Source of the DNA: an uncultured Lachnospiraceae bacterium
GTDB lineage: Bacteria; Bacillota; Clostridia; Lachnospirales; Lachnospiraceae
Direction: 5' to 3'
Assembly: GCA_910586405.1 (NCBI GenBank)
Contig: CAJUII010000053.1
Coordinates: forward strand, 1-23,154
DNA: 23,154 nucleotides
This document shows, in pieces, positions 7,559-14,195 of the stretch (the stretch's first letter is position 1; every line of letters begins with the position of its first letter). The notes under the pieces were generated by a model. That model was not told where the DNA came from and did no database searches. It worked only from the letters and a program-made list of their open reading frames with translations. The position numbers and the translations under genes are program-made.

Positions 7559-7564
7559 TATAAT
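7559..7564 (+). promoter_or_regulatory. Candidate -10 element for the Uma2-family gene
   Basis: A perfect TATAAT lies 75 bases before the start codon. A matching -35 at normal spacing would fall in the T-run of the terminator (7536-7541) and is poor. A short inverted repeat GACAG (7571-7575) with CTGTC (7584-7588) follows and could be an operator. Confidence 0.35.
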
Positions 7565-7638
7565 CAAATAGACAGTGTGTTGGCTGTCTTAGGGTATAGT
7601 TTAGAAATATGGAACCAGTAGAGATAAGGAGAATAGGA

Positions 7639-8181
7639 ATGGCTTTAACAGAACTGAATACTTATACAATAAATGATGTGTACAATCTTCCAGATGGACA
7701 GCGTGCAGAGCTGATCGATGGAAAGGTTTATTATATGGCACCCGCGACAAGAAATCATCAGCGGATTGTCGGGGAGCTTTTTGCGACGATTCGGGAACAT
7801 ATCAGAAGGAACAATTTCAAGGGAGAAGTGGATATCACACCGTTTGGCGTGTTTATTAATGCGGATGACAAGAGCTATGTTGAGCCGGATATCTGCATTA
7901 TCTGCGATGAGAATAAACTGGATGAGAGAGGCTGCAATGGTGCACCGGACTGGATTATTGAGGTGGTTTCTCCGGCGAGCAGACGGATTGACTATACCAC
8001 AAAGCTGTTTAAGTACCGGGCGGCTGGCGTGCGTGAATACTGGATTGTCGATGCGGATAAGAGCAGGGTGATGGTCTATAATTTTTATCAGGATGATATG
8101 AATGAGTATAGTTTTATTGAAGATATTCCCGCCGGAATTTATACAGATCTCTCTGTCCGCATGTCAAATTTGGAGCTATAG
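7639..8181 (+). CDS. Uma2 family (DUF820) endonuclease-like protein
   Basis: 180 residues with the Uma2 fold, a PD-(D/E)xK nuclease relative. Visible landmarks: LPDGQRAELIDGKVYYMAPAT near the N-terminus, EPDICII with Asp84, WIIEVVSPAS with Glu108, and a Lys122-containing TKLFKYRAAGVREYWIVDAD. Asp84, Glu108 and Lys122 could form the catalytic set. AAGGAG at 7626-7631, 7 bases before ATG 7639, sets the start in preference to the in-frame ATG 7609. The gene stands alone between two terminated units, with no toxin, antitoxin or transposase partner visible. The biological role of Uma2 proteins is poorly known; many are abundant in cyanobacteria. Family call is confident, function is not. Confidence 0.85.
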   Translation: MALTELNTYTINDVYNLPDGQRAELIDGKVYYMAPATRNHQRIVGELFATIREHIRRNNFKGEVDITPFGVFINADDKSYVEPDICIICDENKLDERGCNGAPDWIIEVVSPASRRIDYTTKLFKYRAAGVREYWIVDADKSRVMVYNFYQDDMNEYSFIEDIPAGIYTDLSVRMSNLEL

Positions 8182-8191
8182 GTAAAATGCC

Positions 8192-8217
8192 GTTACTATA
8201 GTGGAGCGAATAGTGAC
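8192..8217 (+). other. Hairpin after the Uma2-family gene
   Basis: GTTACTAT (8192-8199) pairs with ATAGTGAC (8210-8217) with one G-U, across a 10-base loop. No T-run follows, so it is at best a weak or factor-dependent end for the upstream gene. Confidence 0.4.
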
Positions 8218-8243
8218 AGGTACAAAAAGGAATGAAAAAGTTC

Positions 8244-8272
8244 TTGCAATTCAGCGGGGCTTCACGTATAAT
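8244..8272 (+). promoter_or_regulatory. Strong sigma-A promoter upstream of the polyamine operon
   Basis: TTGCAA (8244-8249), exactly 17 bases, TATAAT (8267-8272). Start of transcription near 8279. This puts the speD start codon about 460 bases downstream, so either the mRNA has a very long leader or a separate small RNA is made first. Confidence 0.8.
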
Positions 8273-8278
8273 AAACGT

Positions 8279-8430
8279 TATGAATATTAAGGCGATTAGA
8301 GCCTTATTGATTGGATATGACACGATATCCGCAGCAATCCACTTGTGAAAATCAATAAGAGTAGTAAAAGTAAACTTTTTTGCTATATAGACTCTGGTCA
8401 GCTTCAAAAGAACTTATATGTGGTGTGCAT
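8279..8430 (+). ncRNA. Structured upstream domain of the speD leader (possible small RNA)
   Basis: Right after the promoter, CTTATTGATT (8303-8312) pairs perfectly over 10 bp with AATCAATAAG (8350-8359). Stacked on it is GGATAT-gacacg-ATATCC (8313-8330). An alternative stem AAGGC (8289-8293) with GCCTT (8301-8305) competes with the base of the long stem. There is no credible ORF. This domain with the downstream terminator-like hairpin could form a free RNA of about 210 bases or the sensing part of a leader. No known RNA class recognised. Confidence 0.5.
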
Positions 8431-8458
8431 ATAGGGCAAATTGAGTGAGAATTTTTGT

Positions 8459-8489
8459 GAGTGGAAATCAGCGATGGTTTCCACTTTTT
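8459..8489 (+). terminator. Terminator-like hairpin inside the speD leader
   Basis: GTGGAAA (8461-8467) pairs with TTTCCAC (8478-8484), extended outward by A8460-T8485 and a G-U, followed by TTTTT (8485-8489). It looks like an intrinsic terminator about 250 bases before speD. It is enclosed by a second perfect 8-bp stem, GTGTGCAT (8423-8430) with ATGCACAC (8490-8497), and its 3' arm can pair with the speD start region, so it may be an attenuator. Confidence 0.55.
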
Positions 8490-8740
8490 ATGCACACAGG
8501 CGTCCCAAGGAACAATGTCAGCAGAAGGTGACGGCCGCCTAGCGTAGGAGAAGGGGAAAGTTTTTTCCCGGAAGACTGTCAGCAAGGCAGACGGGGGCTG
8601 TGCGCGAGTGGGGAGAAGCTTGCCCGTATCGCTCGCTTACACGGTTCCATGCACAGGAAAGATGCTGCAAAAGCGGCGAAGGGCTCTTTTCTAATTGACT
8701 GTACACGGCATCCAGCAGAGAAAGCGAGGTATATTCGTAT
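8490..8740 (+). ncRNA. Structured GC-rich 5' leader of speD, unclassified
   Basis: Nearly every segment pairs locally: AGGCG (8498-8502) with CGCCT (8536-8540) enclosing GTCA/TGAC (8517-8520/8529-8532); GGGAAA (8554-8559) with TTTCCC (8564-8569); CTGTC (8576-8580) with GGCAG (8586-8590); CTGTGC (8598-8603) with GCACAG (8651-8656) enclosing GCGAG (8604-8608) with CTCGC (8632-8636); GCTGC-aaaa-GCGGC (8664-8677). GGAAC (8509-8513) with GTTCC (8644-8648) could be a pseudoknot. A small stem TATA-ttcg-TATA (8730-8741) touches the start codon. I recognise no riboswitch consensus. It might instead be a dispersed repeat element. Confidence 0.5.
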
Positions 8741-9562
8741 ATGGAAACCAAATTAAAATTGTATGGTTTTAATAATCTTACCAAATCACTGAGTTTTAAT
8801 ATCTATGATGTCTGTTATGCGAAGAGTGCACGCGAGCAGAAGGATTATATTGCCTATATCGATGAGCAGTACAATTCCGAGCGGCTCACGAAGATTTTGT
8901 TCCATGTCACGGAGATGATAGGTGCCCATGTGCTGAATGTATCGCGGCAGGACTATGAGCCACAGGGGGCGAGCGTGACATTTCTGATCGCGGAGTCGAA
9001 CATGATACCAGCAGGACAGAAAAGCGCAGCGAGTGCGGCGCTTGTCTACGAGGACACGATTGCACGTACCAGCTGTGCAGACGAGATCGTGGGGCATCTT
9101 GACAAGAGTCACATCACGGTGCACACCTATCCTGAGTATCATCCCGAAACCAATATTGCAACGTTCCGTGTGGATATCGACGTGGCGACGTGCGGGGAGA
9201 TTACACCGCTGAGCACGCTGGATTATTTGATTGGCAGCTTCGATTCGGATATAATCACAATGGATTACCGAGTGCGGGGATTTACGAGAAATGTGGAGGG
9301 CAAGAAGCTGTTTATCGACCATAAGATCACGTCGATACAGGACTATGTTGACAGAGCGATTTTAGATAAATACGATGCGGTTGATATCAACATGTACCAG
9401 GCCAATATTTTTCACACAAAGATGCTGATCAAAGAGATGGATTTGCAGAATTATCTGTTCAATTCAGATATTTATGAGATCACGCCAAAGACGAGACTGC
9501 AAATCAGCAATAGTCTGCGGCGGGAGATGATTGAGATTTTCAGCGGCATGAATATTTATTAG
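8741..9562 (+). CDS. speD: S-adenosylmethionine decarboxylase proenzyme
   Basis: Decarboxylates SAM to the aminopropyl donor used by SpeE. At 273 residues it is of the long Escherichia coli type, not the short Bacillus type. The self-cleavage site is visible: LDKS-HITVHTYPE, giving the pyruvoyl group from Ser123. Cys151 lies 28 residues later, the same spacing as the catalytic cysteine of the E. coli enzyme. The N-terminus KLKLYGFNNLTKSLSFNIYDVCYAK is typical. GAGG at 8726-8729 is 11 bases before the ATG, a long spacing, and a small hairpin sits between them; translation may be under leader control. First gene of the six-gene polyamine operon. Confidence 0.95.
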   Translation: METKLKLYGFNNLTKSLSFNIYDVCYAKSAREQKDYIAYIDEQYNSERLTKILFHVTEMIGAHVLNVSRQDYEPQGASVTFLIAESNMIPAGQKSAASAALVYEDTIARTSCADEIVGHLDKSHITVHTYPEYHPETNIATFRVDIDVATCGEITPLSTLDYLIGSFDSDIITMDYRVRGFTRNVEGKKLFIDHKITSIQDYVDRAILDKYDAVDINMYQANIFHTKMLIKEMDLQNYLFNSDIYEITPKTRLQISNSLRREMIEIFSGMNIY

Positions 9563-9596
9563 AGCAGCATTTATCAGAAAGGGGATTTGAGATACA

Positions 9597-11081
9597 ATGC
9601 TTGATCAGTCGCGTGCTCCCATATTGGAAGCATTGGAGAAAATGAAGATAGACCGTCTGGTGCCGTTTGATGTGCCGGGACATAAGCATGGAAAGGGAAA
9701 TCCTGATCTGACTCGGTTCCTAGGGGAGCAGTGCCTTATGGTTGATGTAAATTCCATGAAAATGCTGGATAATCTCTGTCATCCGGTTTCGGTCATAAAG
9801 GAGGCAGAGGATATCGCCGCGGAGGCATTTGGGGCAGCACATGCGTATTTTATGGTTGGTGGTACGACATCTGCTGTGCAGAGCATGGTGCTCTCTGTCT
9901 GTAAACGAGGGGACAAGATTATACTTCCACGCAATGTGCACAGGAGCGTGATTAACATTATGATTCTCTGCGGAGCAATACCCGTGTACGTCAATCCAGA
10001 TATGAATCATGTGCTTGGTATCGCATTGGGAATGCGGCTTAGCGAGGTGGAAAAGGCTATTGCAGAGAATCCAGATGCCAAAGCAGTGCTTGTAAATAAT
10101 CCAACTTATTATGGTATTTGCTCGAATTTGAAGGGGATCACAGATCTGGCACATGCGCATGGCATGAAAGTGCTTGTGGATGAAGCGCACGGTACGCAGT
10201 TTTATTTTGACCGGGATTTGCCGATCACAGCGATGGAGGCGGGCGCAGATATGGCGGCGGTCAGTATGCATAAGTCGGGCGGTTCACTGACACAATCGTC
10301 ATTTTTGTTGATTGGTCCGAAGATGAGTGAAGGGCATGTGCGGCAGATTATCAATATCACACAGACGACAAGCGGGTCGTATTTATTGATGTCTAGTCTG
10401 GATATCTCAAGAAGGAATCTGGCGCTGCATGGTCAGGAAGTGTTCGACAAGGTGAAGGACATGGTTGAGTATGCGCGTAGAGAAATCAATCTGATCGGTG
10501 ACTATTATGCATATTCAAAAGAGCTTGTAAACGGGGATTCAGTCTATGATTTTGACATCACAAAGCTGTCTGTCAATACGCTGCCTGTTGGGCTTGCGGG
10601 CATTGAGGTGTATGATCTTCTGCGTGACGAGTACGATATTCAAACGGAATTTGGCGACTTGGGCAATGTGCTTGCCTATGTGTCAGTGGGAGACAGACCG
10701 CGTGATATTGAGCGTCTGGTGAGTGCGCTTGCGGAGATCCGCCGTCTGTACAAAAGGGACAGCAGCAGCTTAATGACAGCGGAGTACATCAATCCAAGAG
10801 TTCTCTATTCGCCGCAGGATGCCTTTTACAGCGACAAGCAGGCGCTCCCCATAGAACAGTGTGAAAACGCGGTGTGTGCTGAGTTTGTGATGTGCTATCC
10901 GCCGGGAATACCCATTCTGGCACCAGGTGAGCTGATTACCAGAGATATCCTTGATTATATTGTCTATGCAAAGGAAAAGGGCTGTTCCATGACAGGGCCG
11001 GAGGATATGATGCTTGGTAAATTAAATGTAATGAAGGGGATACGGTCTGCGGCACATAGCGGGTTGGAGAACAGAGCGTAG
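9597..11081 (+). CDS. speA: Orn/Lys/Arg decarboxylase, probable arginine decarboxylase
   Basis: PLP-dependent decarboxylase of the aspartate-aminotransferase fold, 494 residues, the short Bacillus SpeA type without the N-terminal response-regulator-like wing. The Schiff-base lysine is Lys226 in SMHKSGGSL; DEAHGT (195-200) holds the PLP aspartate and stacking histidine; the N-terminal region has FDVPGHKHGKG. The family also includes lysine and ornithine enzymes. Agmatinase is encoded two genes downstream, so arginine to agmatine is the best reading. AAAGGGG at 9578-9584 precedes the ATG by 12 bases. It follows speD by 34 bases and precedes speE by 27, all one strand. Confidence 0.88.
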   Translation: MLDQSRAPILEALEKMKIDRLVPFDVPGHKHGKGNPDLTRFLGEQCLMVDVNSMKMLDNLCHPVSVIKEAEDIAAEAFGAAHAYFMVGGTTSAVQSMVLSVCKRGDKIILPRNVHRSVINIMILCGAIPVYVNPDMNHVLGIALGMRLSEVEKAIAENPDAKAVLVNNPTYYGICSNLKGITDLAHAHGMKVLVDEAHGTQFYFDRDLPITAMEAGADMAAVSMHKSGGSLTQSSFLLIGPKMSEGHVRQIINITQTTSGSYLLMSSLDISRRNLALHGQEVFDKVKDMVEYARREINLIGDYYAYSKELVNGDSVYDFDITKLSVNTLPVGLAGIEVYDLLRDEYDIQTEFGDLGNVLAYVSVGDRPRDIERLVSALAEIRRLYKRDSSSLMTAEYINPRVLYSPQDAFYSDKQALPIEQCENAVCAEFVMCYPPGIPILAPGELITRDILDYIVYAKEKGCSMTGPEDMMLGKLNVMKGIRSAAHSGLENRA

Positions 11082-11108
11082 GATGACAGCAAAAAGGCAG
11101 GTAGAAAC

Positions 11109-11963
11109 ATGGAATTATGGTTTACTGAGAATCATACTGAGAACGTAAAATTCTCAATACAAATAGACAGACAGCTCTATTCGTCACAGTCGGATTTTCA
11201 GCGGATTGATATTTTTTTATCGAACGAATTTGGCAGATTTTTGACACTTGACGGGTATATGATGCTGACGGAGAAGGATGAATTTATCTATCATGAAATG
11301 ATGGTGCATGTGCCGATGGCGGTGCATCCGACAGTGAGAAGAGTGCTTGTGATTGGAGGCGGGGACGGCGGAACAGCGCGTGAGCTGATACGATACCAGA
11401 CAATTGAGCAGATCGATGTCGTGGAGATTGACGAGGAGGTAGTGTCGGCGTGCAAACAGCATTTGCGTCAGACAGCGTGCGGTTTTGACGATGAAAGGAT
11501 TCATCTGTATTATGAAGATGGACTCAAATATGTGCGTCGTTATGAAGATGTGTATGATTTGATTCTTGTGGATTCGACAGACCCCTTTGGGCCTGGCGAA
11601 GGGCTGTTTACCAAAGAGTTTTATGGAAATTGTTTCAAAGCATTGAAATCGGACGGCATCATGGTCAATCAGCATGAAAGTCCTTTTTATCCAAATGATG
11701 CGATGGCGATGCAGCGAGCACACAAGCGCATCGTAAATTCTTTTCCGATCAGCAAGGTCTATCAGGCACATATTCCGACATATCCGTCAGGACACTGGCT
11801 TTTTGGATTTGCCTCCAAGCAGTATCATCCGCTCTCAAATCACGATGCAGACCGATGGAAGGCATTTGGGATACAGACGCGGTATTATAATGAGCAGCTT
11901 CACAGGGGTGCTTTTGCGCTGCCCAATTATGTGGAGGAGATGTTGGAGAAGGTGGAGAGATGA
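11109..11963 (+). CDS. speE: Spermidine synthase (aminopropyltransferase)
   Basis: Transfers aminopropyl from decarboxylated SAM to an amine. 284 residues: N-terminal beta domain with LDGYMMLTEKDEFIYHEM, Rossmann core with GGGDGG (83-88) and VVEIDEE, catalytic Asp155 and substrate-binding Asp158 in LVDSTDP, and PSGHWLFGFAS near the end. All usual catalytic residues are present. The acceptor is normally putrescine. The gene sits between the arginine decarboxylase and the agmatinase and overlaps the latter by ATGA, so agmatine as acceptor, as in Thermus, deserves thought. Ribosome site is modest (AGGCAGG, 11095-11101). Confidence 0.93.
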   Translation: MELWFTENHTENVKFSIQIDRQLYSSQSDFQRIDIFLSNEFGRFLTLDGYMMLTEKDEFIYHEMMVHVPMAVHPTVRRVLVIGGGDGGTARELIRYQTIEQIDVVEIDEEVVSACKQHLRQTACGFDDERIHLYYEDGLKYVRRYEDVYDLILVDSTDPFGPGEGLFTKEFYGNCFKALKSDGIMVNQHESPFYPNDAMAMQRAHKRIVNSFPISKVYQAHIPTYPSGHWLFGFASKQYHPLSNHDADRWKAFGIQTRYYNEQLHRGAFALPNYVEEMLEKVER

Positions 11964-12829
11964 AATTAGACAAAATGAATATAGAGACTTTTCTCGGCTG
12001 CGATAAGACCTTTGAGCAGGCCAGAATTGTACTTTTTGGTGCGCCCTTTGACTCGACGACATCCTATCGCCCAGGAGCGCGGTTTGCCAGCAGGACGATG
12101 CGTGCAGAATCGTATGGATTGGAGACGTACAGCCCATATCAGGATTTGGATTTGGAGGATGCGGCGGTCTTTGACGGCGGAGATTTGGAACTGTGCTTTG
12201 GGGACACGAACAGGGCATTGGAGGATATCACCGCATACACGCGTGAGATTCTTCAATGCGGTAAGCTTCCGCTTATGATCGGCGGCGAGCATCTTGTCAC
12301 GTTGGGAGCGGTACGGGCAGTTGCAGAAAAATATCCAGACTTACGAGTGATTCATTTTGATGCTCATGCGGATTTGCGCGATGACTATCTGGGAGCAAGG
12401 TTATCCCATGCGACGGTTCTGCGCCGGGTATGGGATATTGTAGGTGATGGAAAAATCTATCAGTTTGGTATTCGAAGTGGGGAGCGTGCAGAGTTTGAGT
12501 GGGGCAGACAGCATGTATCAACACACAAGTTTGATTTTGAGGGACTTGGCGAGGTGGTGGAAGCCTTACAGGGCAAACCCGTCTATTTTACATTGGATTT
12601 GGATGTACTGGACCCTTCTTGTTTTCCGGGAACAGGGACACCGGAAGCTGGCGGCGTGACATTTGTGCAGCTTTTGGATGCTGTGATGAAGGTGGGAGCG
12701 CTTGACATTGTGGGATGTGATATCAATGAGCTTTCGCCAATGCTCGATGCGAGCGGCGCATCGACGGCGACGGCGCTCAAGGTACTCCGTGAACTGCTGC
12801 TCAGATTGGAGGCAGATGCGATTCGGTAA
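11960..12829 (+). CDS. speB: Agmatinase / ureohydrolase family
   Basis: Binuclear manganese ureohydrolase, 289 residues. Ligand motifs are complete: His111 in GGEH, Asp134, His136 and Asp138 in FDAHAD, Asp213 and Asp215 in TLDLDVLDPS. The GTGTPEAGG segment (225-232) is typical of agmatinases. It would make putrescine and urea from agmatine, or spermidine from N1-aminopropylagmatine. The ATG overlaps the speE stop by four bases (ATGA), so translation is probably coupled to SpeE; GGTGGAG just upstream serves as ribosome site. Family is sure, substrate among guanidino compounds is inferred from context. Confidence 0.92.
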   Translation: MKLDKMNIETFLGCDKTFEQARIVLFGAPFDSTTSYRPGARFASRTMRAESYGLETYSPYQDLDLEDAAVFDGGDLELCFGDTNRALEDITAYTREILQCGKLPLMIGGEHLVTLGAVRAVAEKYPDLRVIHFDAHADLRDDYLGARLSHATVLRRVWDIVGDGKIYQFGIRSGERAEFEWGRQHVSTHKFDFEGLGEVVEALQGKPVYFTLDLDVLDPSCFPGTGTPEAGGVTFVQLLDAVMKVGALDIVGCDINELSPMLDASGASTATALKVLRELLLRLEADAIR

Positions 12830-12908
12830 GGAAATGGAAGGAAACTGATAAAATAGGCAGAGTATGTGGGATTTGTTGTGAATGGAACTGTTATGGAGGG
12901 ATGAAAAA

Positions 12909-14168
12909 ATGGGAAGAGTATTGATTATTGGCTGTGGCGGTGTTGCCAGTGTAGCAATACAAAAATGCTGTCAGAACAGTGCGGTGTTTCAGGAGATTTT
13001 GATCGCCAGCCGCACAAAGGAAAAATGTGATGCGCTGAAAGAGAAACTTGAGGGCAGGACGGAAACAAAGATTACAACAGCACAGGTGAATGCCGACAAC
13101 AAGGATGAAGTGGTGGCACTCATCCAGCGTTATAGGCCGGATCTTGTCATGAATATAGCGCTGCCGTATCAGGATTTGACAATTATGGATGCGTGTCTGG
13201 CGTGTAAGGTAAACTATATGGATACGGCAAACTATGAACCGGAAGACATTGAGGATCCTGCGTGGAGGGCTGTCTATGAGAAGCGGTGCAAAGAGGAGGG
13301 CTTTTCTGCGTATTTTGATTATTCCTGGCAATGGGCATATCAAAAAAAATTTGAGGAGGCAGGCATCACGGCGCTTCTCGGCTCTGGTTTTGACCCCGGA
13401 GTCACGCAGGCTTATTGCGCTTATGCCTTGAAGTATAAGTTTGACGAGATTGAGACGATTGACATCTTGGACTGTAACGGCGGTGATCATGGTTATGCAT
13501 TTGCGACAAACTTCAATCCTGAGATTAATCTGCGAGAGGTCTCTGCGCCAGGGAGTTATTGGGAGAATGGACATTGGGTAGAGGTTCCGGCTATGAGCAT
13601 CAAGCGGGTGTATGATTTTGACCAGGTTGGCAGAAAGGATATGTACCTGCTGCATCATGAGGAGATCGAATCGCTTGCAAAGAATATACCTGGCGTGAAG
13701 CGAATCCGCTTTTTTATGACCTTTGGGCAGAGCTATCTGGATCATATGCGGTGCCTTGAGAATGTCGGGATGCTCTCGACAACACCCATACACTATGAGG
13801 GAAAGGAAATTGTGCCGATTCAATTTTTGAAGGCGCTGCTGCCGGACCCTGCAAGTCTCGGACCGCGCACAAAGGGCAAGACAAACATCGGCTGTATCTT
13901 TACAGGGAAAAAGAATGGGAAGGAAAAGACCTATTATCTCTATAATGTGTGTGATCATCAGGCATGTTACCAGGAGGTTGGTTCACAGGCGATTTCGTAC
14001 ACGACAGGTGTTCCTGCGATGGTTGGCGCGATGATGCTGTTGACGGGAAAGTGGAGTAAACCAGGCGTCTATACGGTGGAGGAATTTGACCCGGATCCTT
14101 ATATGGAGGCGCTAAACCGTTGGGGACTGCCGTGGCAGGAGAACGATAAACCTGTGCTTGTGGAGTAG
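12909..14168 (+). CDS. Carboxynorspermidine/carboxyspermidine dehydrogenase
   Basis: Saccharopine-dehydrogenase-fold enzyme of 419 residues. It condenses aspartate semialdehyde with a diamine and reduces the imine with NADPH to carboxy(nor)spermidine. The Rossmann loop IIGCGGVASVA is at 6-16; DTANYEPED, GSGFDPGVTQAY and DCNGGDHGYAFATNFNPE are characteristic of this subgroup. GGAGGG at 12895-12900, 8 bases before ATG 12909, sets the start; an in-frame ATG at 12882 overlaps this region and has no site. It lies 79 bases after agmatinase and directly before its partner decarboxylase. Lysine biosynthesis (true saccharopine dehydrogenase) is unlikely given this neighbour. Confidence 0.92.
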   Translation: MGRVLIIGCGGVASVAIQKCCQNSAVFQEILIASRTKEKCDALKEKLEGRTETKITTAQVNADNKDEVVALIQRYRPDLVMNIALPYQDLTIMDACLACKVNYMDTANYEPEDIEDPAWRAVYEKRCKEEGFSAYFDYSWQWAYQKKFEEAGITALLGSGFDPGVTQAYCAYALKYKFDEIETIDILDCNGGDHGYAFATNFNPEINLREVSAPGSYWENGHWVEVPAMSIKRVYDFDQVGRKDMYLLHHEEIESLAKNIPGVKRIRFFMTFGQSYLDHMRCLENVGMLSTTPIHYEGKEIVPIQFLKALLPDPASLGPRTKGKTNIGCIFTGKKNGKEKTYYLYNVCDHQACYQEVGSQAISYTTGVPAMVGAMMLLTGKWSKPGVYTVEEFDPDPYMEALNRWGLPWQENDKPVLVE

Positions 14169-14195
14169 TGAGTCGAGTGAAGGAGTCTTGGAGCA

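Noticed and set aside
8352..8585. 77-codon minus-strand frame over the speD leader
   Set aside because: It runs across the terminator-like hairpin and GC-rich stems and has no family resemblance; open frames here are a by-product of the structured sequence.
8423..8740. Known riboswitch or RNA classes (SAM, lysine, cobalamin, T-box, guanidine, RNase P, tmRNA)
   Set aside because: None of their conserved core sequences could be found in the region.
8532..8756. Open plus-strand frame without a proper start through the speD leader
   Set aside because: No start codon with a ribosome site, product unlike a folded protein, and the frame runs out-of-frame into speD.
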